64,000 nucleotides of DNA. It comes from Halobellus sp. Atlit-31R. Lineage in GTDB: Archaea; Halobacteriota; Halobacteria; Halobacteriales; Haloferacaceae. Shown piece by piece: positions 16,611 through 23,274 of the stretch. Numbering within the stretch: the stretch's first letter is position 1; each line of letters opens with the position of its first letter. The position numbers and the translations under genes are program-made. The notes under the pieces are model-generated. The model was not told where the DNA came from and searched no databases. It saw nothing but the letters and a program-made list of their open reading frames with translations. The stretch is from positions 154,627 to 218,626 of the forward strand of contig QPLR01000005.1 in NCBI GenBank assembly GCA_003665935.1, read 5' to 3'.

Positions 16611-16862
16611 CTACGAATTTCGATCAATCCAAGAACAGAAGTCGTCAAAGTTCTGCGCACCTGCGTCTTTGGCAATCGCTCGAAGAGTTCCGATTCGAAG
16701 TTCATCGTGGAGTGGCACAGTTACCTGTCGCCGGTCTGTTTCATTTGCCGGGTGCGCGTAGTACAGTTGAGCGTGATCACCTGTCGTTCGACGCCACTCG
16801 AATCCGCCAACGTTGACAAGAACTTTGATCACCTCTCGTCCGGAGAATGTCCGTCTCCCCAT
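16611..16862 (-). CDS. hicA: HicA-family mRNA interferase toxin
   Basis: 83 residues. FSGREVIKVLVNVGGFEWRR, GDHAQLYYAHPANE and TVPLHDELRIGTLRAIAKDA are the HicA double-stranded-RNA-binding-like fold; the catalytic His is in DHAQLYY. HicA toxins cut mRNA. The gene starts directly after the hicB stop. In this locus the antitoxin gene comes first, the reverse of the classic hicA-hicB order but common in archaea. Confidence 0.88.
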   Translation of the reverse strand: MGRRTFSGREVIKVLVNVGGFEWRRTTGDHAQLYYAHPANETDRRQVTVPLHDELRIGTLRAIAKDAGAQNFDDFCSWIDRNS

Positions 16863-17132
16863 CTATTTCAGGACGTCCGGGGGCTCCTGGTCTCCAGTCG
16901 TATTATTGGCTGGATTGATTCCTATCTCTTTGAGTTCCGCGTCTGTCGGTTCGTGTCCAATTGTGCCCGTACGAAGGGCAACAGCGTCATCGAGGTTTTC
17001 TAGTGCCGCAGTTCGTGACGGCCCTTGTGTCGTCACTCCCGTTTCGACATCTTTGGCGATCCATCCGTCGTCCTCACGCCAGAGACGGATCTCATCCTCG
17101 TGATCGTCGCCGTCCCGCGCTGAGGTTGCCAT
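16863..17132 (-). CDS. hicB: HicB-family antitoxin
   Basis: 89 residues. IRLWREDDGWIAKDVETGV, SRTAALENLDDAVALRTG match the HicB partial RNase-H fold that blocks HicA. Transcribed before hicA with no gap. The segment with the pair is bracketed by direct R1 repeats (15987-16062 and 17266-17342), as if it moved as a cassette. Confidence 0.88.
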   Translation of the reverse strand: MATSARDGDDHEDEIRLWREDDGWIAKDVETGVTTQGPSRTAALENLDDAVALRTGTIGHEPTDAELKEIGINPANNTTGDQEPPDVLK

Positions 17133-17265
17133 TAATGAATGGTATAGGTGATGAACTGAATAAGTATTTGGTTCAGACCAGTTCGGAGTCTCTGAGGCAG
17201 ACTCGATGGCATTAAGAAATCTGTCTGCCGGTTATCCCGATGAGACATAACAGCTCGTTCAGTAC

Positions 17266-17342
17266 GCAATTAAATCCTCACGGCCAATTCAGTTGTCGAG
17301 ACGCGAAATAAACATCGTGATAATAGTTCTGTGACACCCTGG
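17266..17342 (+). repeat. Dispersed repeat R1, copy 2
   Basis: About 77 bases, same orientation and largely identical to copy 1 over gcaattaaatcctcacgg through gttctgtgacaccctgg. Both contain the block aattcagttgtcgagacgcg unchanged. On the reverse strand the block can be read as a short conserved peptide (LSRCLFRVSTTELAVRI), which suggests it may be the end of a lost gene. Confidence 0.8.
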
Positions 17343-17458
17343 AAATCCTTAGGAACTGAGAGAGTCGCCGTGCGAGATACAGAGAATGTATGCAGCACAG
17401 AGATACTGTTCCAGTAACTCGGGTCGACTCCGGAGGTGCCACGATGCCCCACGGACAA
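17343..17458. other. Short non-coding spacer
   Basis: Nothing recognised beyond the edge of R1 copy 2. The lipoprotein gene ends just to the right on the minus strand. Confidence 0.4.
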
Positions 17459-18907
17459 TCAGTTCACGCCCTTCGACAGTTCGGCCCCCGCTTTGAACTT
17501 CACCTCATTCGACGCACGCCCAGCATTCACCAAGTGAAGAACCGGCGCATCCAACGCCACGTGCGTCACGAACCCGTATTCGTCGCCCGTCACCTCTAAA
17601 CTGACCTCACTGGCCTCTCGGCCCGGTCGCTTTCGAACGACTATATCCTCGCCTGCCGACTCAGAAAGAACCCCCGCCTTCACCACCTCATTGACCGTCC
17701 CCGAATCCAGCCGCGCCCCCCGCCGTCGACGCATAACCACTCGCCGTGGTGCATCACCGCCACCGGCCACATCCTCAAACGAAGCACCAAGGTCAGAAAG
17801 CTCGATACCCACCACCTCCGTCGGACCAGCCATCGACAACACCGTCACCGAAGCCTCATACAACGCAGCATCATCAATAATCCATCCACCCGAGTAAACA
17901 ATCTGACCATCACTCACTCCCCGACTTATGTACAGAAGTGCCGGGAACAGCTCCGGACAATTCGGCGGGCGAACTCTCACCTGCACGACAGTCGCAGCCG
18001 AAAGACGACCTTGGTGCGTGAACTCGACCGGAACATCACTCTTCTGTTTCCCCCACGTATCCAACCCCTCAGGAACAAACGGTTCTCCTTCGGCTGGACA
18101 CACCATCATAGATGGGCCGCCCCCAGCAGTCGGCGGACTGTTCGTCACAATCACGCGGCCGTCAGCAGTACGCTCAGCCACCAGCCCACCGCCCGTCGCC
18201 ACCGGCCCTTCGACCTCCGCAACGAAATGCGGCGTCGTCCCACACACCGCAGCCGGGTACACAGTAGAGTCGTCATCATCACAATCGCCACCTCCCTCAG
18301 CACGCACCTTCGAATCAGCCTTCGAGAGCAGGTCAGGACCATCACCACTCGTCAGATACGCGATGAGCCGCTCCGGCGTCACCTCCTCCCGGATACTCCC
18401 GTTCCCACCTGGCACCTCCGCATCAGGCAGACACACGGTAAACCGCTCGGCGACAATCGGCTTGCCACCCAGATACGCAGTGAGCTCGTCGTCCTCTTCG
18501 GACCCGTCGCCGACACCATCACCATCCGAATCCCCGTCAGTTCCACGCAGACTGTGCCTGTTGCTCCGCGACGAATTGTGGTTCTGCACCATCACCGCAG
18601 ACGACGTAACCCACCCTTCCAACTCTATGCGCTCGACAAGCGTCGGAGTCAGCCGAGCCACGTGCGGTTTTCCAAGAAGTTCATCCTCGAATGTAAACGT
18701 GACTTCAGTGTCATCATCATTCCAGTCTGTCCCGGCGAACACCGCTGCAGGCGACGACCCCGTGTTCGTGACTGACGACGCGACTTGACTCAGACAGCCA
18801 CTCAGCGCGCCGACTGCGACGGCACCGCTCGCTGTGAGTAGCGCTCGCCGACTCGTGGTAGCACGTGACATACCATCTGCGCGACTATCCCTTCGTCGTG
18901 AGTTCAT
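17459..18907 (-). CDS. Secreted lipoprotein, twin-arginine type, unknown function
   Basis: 482 residues; an internal ATG at 18871 is an alternative start. SRRALLTASGAVAVGALSGC is a twin-arginine signal with a lipobox, so the protein should be exported folded and tethered at the Cys (about residue 38). Asp/Gly repeats (about 125-140, DGDSDGDGVGDGSEEDDE) look like calcium-binding or low-complexity loops. The rest is beta-rich with several Cys. Codon choice (many CAC, ATC, CTC; few CG-rich runs) differs from the core genes. A perfect palindrome lies at its promoter. No family recognised. Confidence 0.7.
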   Translation of the reverse strand: MNSRRRDSRADGMSRATTSRRALLTASGAVAVGALSGCLSQVASSVTNTGSSPAAVFAGTDWNDDDTEVTFTFEDELLGKPHVARLTPTLVERIELEGWVTSSAVMVQNHNSSRSNRHSLRGTDGDSDGDGVGDGSEEDDELTAYLGGKPIVAERFTVCLPDAEVPGGNGSIREEVTPERLIAYLTSGDGPDLLSKADSKVRAEGGGDCDDDDSTVYPAAVCGTTPHFVAEVEGPVATGGGLVAERTADGRVIVTNSPPTAGGGPSMMVCPAEGEPFVPEGLDTWGKQKSDVPVEFTHQGRLSAATVVQVRVRPPNCPELFPALLYISRGVSDGQIVYSGGWIIDDAALYEASVTVLSMAGPTEVVGIELSDLGASFEDVAGGGDAPRRVVMRRRRGARLDSGTVNEVVKAGVLSESAGEDIVVRKRPGREASEVSLEVTGDEYGFVTHVALDAPVLHLVNAGRASNEVKFKAGAELSKGVN

Positions 18908-18933
18908 AATCGCACAGTAGAGGCGGTACGTTA

Positions 18934-18951
18934 GTATAAGTCTACTTATAC
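18934..18951 (-). promoter_or_regulatory. Perfect palindrome over the lipoprotein promoter
   Basis: GTATAAGT-CT-ACTTATAC has exact 8-base arms and lies about 27-44 bases before the start at 18907, where a TATA box is expected. A likely operator that hides the promoter when bound; the binding protein is unknown. Confidence 0.5.
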
Positions 18952-18976
18952 TTACGGAATTCGAACGAATTAGGGT

Positions 18977-19050
18977 GTGTCAGATTCGCGCCCTGTATTC
19001 AGCACGGCCTCAGCAAACTATCCGCGGCTGAGTATTTTAATAGAGCTAGG
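18977..19050 (+). repeat. Dispersed repeat R2, copy a
   Basis: Begins gtgtcagattcgcgccctg and ends aatagagctagg; related to copies at 21149-21224 and 22944-23015 in the same orientation. It ends exactly where homology to the integrase starts in the relic beside it, so R2 looks like the end of an insertion element that cut the integrase gene. Confidence 0.7.
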
Positions 19051-19406
19051 TCATTCCACCTTTCCCATTCTAACGCGAAGAGTGGATCGACCTCTTTGTT
19101 CGCGAGAACGGCTGCCCAACTTCGGCTTAAATCGTGCGTCGAGAGAAATCGCCAGCCTTCGTCGCCGGTCTCCTCGCCGAGCTGCTCGCGAGCGCTTTCG
19201 AGCCAGCGTCGAAGCGATGGCGTGTGGTCCGTTGAGATCACTGGCTCGTCGACAGGATCATCACGATAGTCGCCGGTCGTGCGGATCGCCGTCGCGAGAT
19301 TCGACGGCGTCGGTGTCTCGCGGAACTTGTTGCCCCTCCCGTGCCACACCCGGAGCATATGCCCGGCTTCGGCGTCGACGATGTCCTGGGGGACAGCGAC
19401 GTCCAC
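19051..19406 (-). pseudogene. Dead tyrosine recombinase, relic of a sister integrase
   Basis: A frame on the minus strand (18999-19406 if read with the flanking repeat) matches the middle of the intact integrase at 28773: AEAGHMLRVWHGRGNKFRET and LRRWLESAREQLGEETGDEG. It lacks the N-terminal third and the tyrosine end. The catalytic HxxR is broken: HDLSRSW in place of HDLRRTW, so the Arg is Ser. The 3' side is cut off by R2 copy a; the 5' side is joined to a fragment of the 13668 gene. Confidence 0.85.
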
Positions 19407-19475
19407 GACGCGATCTTCGACGCGGTGGCGAGCACGGATGCGCCGATCGCTGAGACAGTCGACAAGTACGTGGCT
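19392..19475 (+). pseudogene. Fragment of the 13668-13994 gene
   Basis: Encodes SDVHDAIFDAVASTDAPIAE in the frame of the small helical gene at 13668, then breaks off and runs into a copy of the CCxC finger gene. The left junction with the integrase relic falls at a shared agcgacgtc, present in both parent genes, which suggests a short-homology join. Confidence 0.75.
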
Positions 19476-19477
19476 AT

Positions 19478-19654
19478 GTGGACCTCCGCGAAGCGGACGA
19501 CGCGACCCCGTTCGATCGCAACATCGACGAACAGCGCGTCATCTCGGCGTACTGCTGTACGTGCGAGGCGTCGGCGACGATTCTGGCAGAAGCGGGTCGG
19601 ACGCGACGCCGGGAGCACGACGAGTGGAACGCATCACACGTGATCGACTACTAG
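19478..19654 (+). CDS. Second CCxC zinc-finger gene, shortened
   Basis: 58 codons from a GTG at 19478. The peptide keeps VISAYCCTCEASATILAEAG and HDEWNASHVIDY, as in the gene at 14257, but lacks that gene's first 14 residues. All zinc ligands remain and no stop interrupts, so it could still be made; equally it may be a young relic. Confidence 0.4.
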   Translation: MDLREADDATPFDRNIDEQRVISAYCCTCEASATILAEAGRTRRREHDEWNASHVIDY

Positions 19655-19665
19655 AGGGAAGACTG

Positions 19666-19782
19666 ATGATTGCGACACGATCGCGACGACCGCCGGAGAA
19701 GAAGATCACCTACTGCACCGACTGCGAGTCCATCTATCCGTTCGACGCGCAGTGCACACCGTGGGGTGACCGAACTATCTGA
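19666..19782 (+). CDS. Tiny CxxC protein, 38 residues
   Basis: ATG at 19666, 11 bases after the previous stop. The first codons copy the start of the gene at 14484 (gactgatgattgcgacacg), then the sequence departs and gives KKITYCTDCESIYPFDAQC, with CxxC. A chimeric start fused to a different end; it may be another finger or non-functional. Confidence 0.3.
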   Translation: MIATRSRRPPEKKITYCTDCESIYPFDAQCTPWGDRTI

Positions 19783-19891
19783 GAGCGAATATTCAGGGGG
19801 GTCAGGGAGTTGTGGCTCACAGAGGCTGAGTAGGCTCTCCGGTCTGGAAAAACAGACTTCGAGTCGTGTGCTCGATCCGATTCACTCTGGA

Positions 19892-20158
19892 TTACGATTT
19901 TTCACCGTCTGTAGTAATCCTATACGTTCCCTTCTCGTCGAGAAATTCAACCTCCCCGTTGTCACGCAGACGCTGGAGTTGCTGTCGAATCTTCGCTCTC
20001 ACATTGTTGTTGTCGGGGAATTGCAGGGAAAGACGGCGCTCAGAGAAGTCATAGATTTCCTGTAAGGAGACAACCGCGTCGCGATGCTGTTCTTGATAGC
20101 GTTTGAGCTCTGACCGCATCGCGTCGAGCCAACTTATGTTGCCGTCTTTGTCGCTCAT
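19892..20158 (-). CDS. Stand-alone winged-helix protein, DpnI C-terminal type
   Basis: 88 residues from the ATG at 20158 (a TTG at 20185 is possible). VSLQEIYDFSERRLSLQFPD, VRAKIRQQLQRLRDNGEVEF and GTYRI match the small winged helix that forms the C-terminal DNA-reading domain of DpnI and Dam-replacing proteins. Here it has no nuclease attached. It could be a regulator or the leftover reader domain of a methyl-directed nuclease. A perfect inverted repeat sits just upstream, which favours an autoregulator. Confidence 0.65.
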   Translation of the reverse strand: MSDKDGNISWLDAMRSELKRYQEQHRDAVVSLQEIYDFSERRLSLQFPDNNNVRAKIRQQLQRLRDNGEVEFLDEKGTYRITTDGEKS

Positions 20159-20164
20159 TTGTAG

Positions 20165-20184
20165 TGACTCAGCGTACTGAGTCA
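20165..20184 (-). promoter_or_regulatory. Perfect inverted repeat before the winged-helix gene
   Basis: TGACTCAG-CGTA-CTGAGTCA: exact 8-base arms and a 4-base spacer, ending seven bases from the ATG at 20158. Probable operator, perhaps bound by the product itself. Confidence 0.5.
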
Positions 20185-20285
20185 AGCGACAAGTATCTTG
20201 AGCTAGTTCTCTCAGGGGTTGGGGAGGGCGTCATAGAACGAGTAGCACACCAAAGAGGCAGGGTGAATGCTAGGATGGATGCGTT

Positions 20286-20452
20286 CAGCAACCCTGCAGG
20301 ATGTTCCTTCGATAGTTCCGGACTTCGGACAGCACGACCTCCAGGGTAATCAGGTCCGTATTCAGGGTAACAATTAGTTCTCTGGTCTTTGAGTCTGCAA
20401 TCAGTGCCTACATCACGACGTTGGTGTCGACGACCAGTGAGTCATCTCTCAT
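20286..20452 (-). pseudogene. Dead PIN-domain toxin with antitoxin remnant upstream
   Basis: From an ATG at 20452 the frame reads MRDDSLVVDTNVVM, then a TAG at codon 15, then ALIADSKTRELIVTL and VVLSEVRNYRR. This is the first part of a haloarchaeal PIN protein (DTNV motif) with a nonsense codon and no C-terminal half. Just upstream on the same strand, 20459 to about 20600 encodes the tail TVDGRVVIAAFSDVDRNGES with an earlier stop, plausibly the decayed partner gene. Confidence 0.7.
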
Positions 20453-20603
20453 CAGTTACTCGGAGACTTCCGCGCCACTCTCTCCGTTCCTGTCGACATC
20501 AGAGAAAGCGGCTATCACCACACGTCCGTCGACTGTGGCGGTCCGTGGGACCTCTCAATGGCCTCGTTCGTCTCCGGGGTCTTTCTGGATAACATCCACG
20601 GCA

Positions 20604-20681
20604 CAGGGTGTCCTAGAAGAGTTGTCACGGTGTTTATCTCACGATCCCATATCTGAATTAGCCGTGAGAATTTGGATTGCG
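20604..20681 (-). repeat. Dispersed repeat R1, copy 3 (inverted)
   Basis: The reverse complement matches copies 1 and 2 over tctcacggctaattca and gataaacaccgtgacaactc, ending gacaccctg. Read on the plus strand it gives LEELSRCLSHDPISELAVRI, the same peptide pattern as in copies 1 and 2, so the repeat is conserved as a reading frame as well. Confidence 0.75.
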
Positions 20682-20699
20682 AATTGATCGCTGAAAGTC

Positions 20700-20757
20700 C
20701 TACCAGTTACAAATGATGTTCAGATGTCCGTGCAGGATGCAGGGCGCGAATGTAGTA
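20700..20757 (-). repeat. Dispersed repeat R2, partial inverted copy d
   Basis: The reverse complement contains cattcgcgccctgcatcctg then cacggacatctg, matching the first half of R2 copies a and b. It lies 19 bases from R1 copy 3, so R1 and R2 may be parts of one lost element. Confidence 0.5.
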
Positions 20758-20811
20758 CAAATCGGGGCCAATCAACAGGAGTGAGTAATCGGACAGCACA
20801 GAGTATACGCT

Positions 20812-20991
20812 TCACGATATCCGTTTTCGATGAATCCACATCGCTGCTGTAAGAGCCCATAGAATGAGGATATAGACGTAAACCGGGAGAAAGTCGATTA
20901 ATTCGGTTATTTCAGTAATACCAAAGACCATCAGAAATAGACCAAAAGGAACACCCACTTTCTCAAACGCCGTCCAGTCCTGTATGCCCAT
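20812..20991 (-). CDS. Small membrane protein, 59 residues
   Basis: ATG at 20991 (MGIQDWTAFEKVGVPFGLFL), two hydrophobic helices (about 12-28 and 33-52) and a basic end (WIHRKRIS). Upstream, tattacaacactatttagac provides an AT-rich promoter. AT-rich codons unlike the core genome. No family known, but the clean frame, start and topology support a real gene. Confidence 0.5.
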   Translation of the reverse strand: MGIQDWTAFEKVGVPFGLFLMVFGITEITELIDFLPVYVYILILWALTAAMWIHRKRIS

Positions 20992-21148
20992 AATAAATTA
21001 TGTCTAAATAGTGTTGTAATAAAAGTTATCTTCGTACGCTCGTTCCACCAAGTGATTCAGGACCTTTTGAAGAATATAACGTAGTCCTCGTGCTGAATAC
21101 ATCCTCTGTTCTGAGCGATTCGACTCTCTCAGATTGGCTGCTGAGTCC

Positions 21149-21224
21149 GTGACCGATTCGCGCCCTGAGTTTAGCACGGCCATAGAAACCTATCAGCCTC
21201 TGAGGACTTCAACAGAGCCAAGTT
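21149..21224 (+). repeat. Dispersed repeat R2, copy b
   Basis: Starts gtgaccgattcgcgccctg, contains agcacggccatagaaaccta and ends gaggacttcaacagagcc, the inverse of the ggctctgttgaaatcct motif seen near R1 copy 1. Same orientation as copies a and c. Confidence 0.7.
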
Positions 21225-21278
21225 TGTGAATTATTCCGCGCTATCAAGATTTATTCCGTCTCATCTCGTACGCCGTGT

Positions 21279-21854
21279 ATGGAAGAGCCACGCGAGGAAC
21301 TGAAGGCCGACGCCGAGGAGCGTGCCGAAGCACCCGACTTCGAGGCCTTGACTCCCCCGGAAGAGTTGGTGCGTGGCGACCGAACGCGAGACGACTTCTT
21401 CGACGCCGTCCTCGCCCTCGACAGTCCGGCAACGGCGAAGGAAGTCGCCGAGCTCGCGGGCCACGGTGTCGATGCCGCACGCGAGTACTTGGCCTGGTTC
21501 GAGCGGATGGGGATCGTAACACAGGTCACGGACTCGCCAGCCACCTACGAACGGAACCAGGAGTACCTGAACTGGCGACGGGTCCAGAAGCTCCGTCAAC
21601 AGTACTCAACTGACGAACTTCTCGACCTTCTGAAGACGGAATCAGAGCGTGTAGAGACGTTGCAGAGCGAATTCGACGTCGAGTCGCCGGACGAAATCTC
21701 GATTACACGCTATGCGAGCGAGACAGGGCACTCCATCGAGAACGTCTGGGAACGCCTCTCTGCGTGGCAGACAGCCCGCCGCCGGGTGGCGCTGCTCGAA
21801 CGAGCACTCACGACTCGATCCGGTGACGGTGCCGATATGCAGTCAGCGGTGTGA
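21279..21854 (+). CDS. HTH protein paired with a TumE-like gene
   Basis: 191 residues. RTRDDFFDAVLALDSPATAK then VAELAGHGVDAAREYLAWFE is a winged-helix DNA-binding domain (about 40-105); the C-terminal half is helical (ENVWERLSAWQTARRRVALL). It resembles haloarchaeal DUF7342 regulators. Its stop overlaps the start of the next gene (GTGA), and that gene looks like a TumE toxin, so this is probably the antitoxin and repressor of the pair. Confidence 0.75.
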   Translation: MEEPREELKADAEERAEAPDFEALTPPEELVRGDRTRDDFFDAVLALDSPATAKEVAELAGHGVDAAREYLAWFERMGIVTQVTDSPATYERNQEYLNWRRVQKLRQQYSTDELLDLLKTESERVETLQSEFDVESPDEISITRYASETGHSIENVWERLSAWQTARRRVALLERALTTRSGDGADMQSAV

Positions 21855-22294
21855 GCGGCGACGACGAGACCGCGTCGGACTCACGTAGCGGTGCACCGAT
21901 CGATTTCGACCGGCTCGATGCGATCCGAGAGCGTTTCTCGGCTGGTGACCGCTTCGAGCGAATCGACGACCAGCCAGCGTTTGCGCCGGAGCGACTGGTC
22001 GGGCTGTACGACCAGCGGTTCTACCCGGAACGAATTCATACTGCCCGCTTGGAGGTCGTCTGGTACAAAAACGGAGACTTCTCGCTTCACTATTACGAGG
22101 AACACGAGAGCGGCGAGTTCGATCACAGATGGGATAGGCACCCATCCAGTCACAACACCCGCGACCACGTTCACCCGAGCCCCGATGCACCGACACCCGG
22201 CGACGACGCGTCACATCCGGCTGATTGGCGAGACGTGCTCTCGGCGGTTCTCTCGGAGATCGAAGCCCGACAGCGTGCTTTCTGGGCCGAGTAG
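21851..22294 (+). CDS. TumE-like (DUF6516) protein
   Basis: 147 residues from a GTG at 21851. LEVVWYKNGDFSLHYYEEHE then FDHRWDRHPSSHNTRDHVHP is the hallmark of TumE/DUF6516 proteins: a small beta body with a His/Asp-rich loop. The family includes toxins paired with a DNA-binding partner encoded next to them, as here. The C-terminal helix (WRDVLSAVLSEIEARQRAFW) is typical of the haloarchaeal subgroup. The toxic activity is inferred from family only. Confidence 0.7.
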   Translation: MSGDDETASDSRSGAPIDFDRLDAIRERFSAGDRFERIDDQPAFAPERLVGLYDQRFYPERIHTARLEVVWYKNGDFSLHYYEEHESGEFDHRWDRHPSSHNTRDHVHPSPDAPTPGDDASHPADWRDVLSAVLSEIEARQRAFWAE

Positions 22295-22411
22295 CGGAGA
22301 CATCTGACTCCCCCGGGGACCGATCTACGACTTCTGCGTGGTGACTCTGGCACGAAGCACGCAACACTCAGGCAGGGGCTGCATCGATTAGCGGAATTGA
22401 GGCGATCATAG

Positions 22412-22891
22412 TTATTGGGTTAGATTCATATTGAGATGGAGATCGGTGAGAATGTGATAATACACCTGATGTTTATCAACGCCTGTTTCAGCACAAAACT
22501 GGTTGATCTCACTTGCACTCCAATCTCTGCCAATCTCAGCTAGCAGATTATAGAAGGAGGACGAATATCGCGGAACTTCTTCATTTGTTCGAGCAATCAG
22601 CCCTTCCGCTACAAGATCTGAGAGTATCGACTCGAAGGCCGGTTCATCCTCCGGAGAAGTCGATTTTTTGCCATATTCGGGGTGGTTGTCGAATTGATAA
22701 AAATGATCTTCAGCCATTCTGATCGGTGAATCGCCATCGTCTTCCAGGAACTGATAGACTAGTTGATGAGTGGGGCTCATATCGTCGATACTCGGTGTGT
22801 CGACTTCTCCTCCGTACCGACGGAGGAGTGCCTCTATCAGTTCCGCCTCGATGTCATACTCTCGGACTAGTTGTTCAGGCGTTTTTGACAT
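22412..22891 (-). CDS. Unknown protein with winged-helix-like segments
   Basis: 159 residues, acidic and helical. THQLVYQFLEDDGDSPIRMA and FESILSDLVAEGLIARTNEE look like a winged helix; the C-terminal third (WSASEINQFCAETGVDKHQV) may be a second helix-turn-helix. AT-rich DNA. Not assigned to a family. Upstream (22892-22943) is AT-rich promoter-like sequence. Confidence 0.55.
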   Translation of the reverse strand: MSKTPEQLVREYDIEAELIEALLRRYGGEVDTPSIDDMSPTHQLVYQFLEDDGDSPIRMAEDHFYQFDNHPEYGKKSTSPEDEPAFESILSDLVAEGLIARTNEEVPRYSSSFYNLLAEIGRDWSASEINQFCAETGVDKHQVYYHILTDLHLNMNLTQ

Positions 22892-22943
22892 AGTTATATC
22901 AGCTTCTCTCCAGCTATTAAATATTTCTAGTTGACATAAATTT

Positions 22944-23015
22944 GTTGCTGAATGTGCGCTATGTATTCAGCAGGACTGCTGAAACCTATCACTGATTGAG
23001 AGTTTCAACAAGGCC
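22944..23015 (+). repeat. Dispersed repeat R2, copy c
   Basis: gttgctgaatgtgcgctatg through gagagtttcaacaaggcc. Contains an internal inverted pair tgaaac/gtttca and the same right end as copy b with changes. Confidence 0.65.
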
Positions 23016-23126
23016 GTCCGTCAGTATTAGGCCCGATCAAACTCACGGCTCGGACTCTGGTGTAGCTGATATCAAGTGATCAGTATCCCTCGAAAGCGCC
23101 ATTTCTACAGGCGGAGCAGGCCGAGT

Positions 23127-23149
23127 GCCTCGGGGCTTGACCCCGAGGC
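23127..23149. repeat. Strong hairpin, IS200/IS605-type end candidate
   Basis: Arms GCCTCGGGG and CCCCGAGGC (9 bases, exact) around a CTTGA loop, followed by gcggttcacccg. This shape is common at the right ends of haloarchaeal IS200/IS605 (tnpB) elements, where it belongs to the guide-RNA scaffold, but no tnpA or tnpB is present. A solo end or a terminator. Confidence 0.4.
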
Positions 23150-23274
23150 GGTTCACCCGTAGCCGACGTGAGAGCGTCAAATCTGGATAGAAAACGAAGG
23201 TGTTGAGTATTACTGAAAGTGTTAACTAAAGACGAACGGACAGGACTATTATCTCTATAGAATTTTAGTACCAT

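Noticed and set aside
20421..20687. Plus-strand frame of 88 codons
   Set aside because: It is the reverse strand of the decayed PIN locus joined to repeat R1 copy 3; no start or domain of its own.
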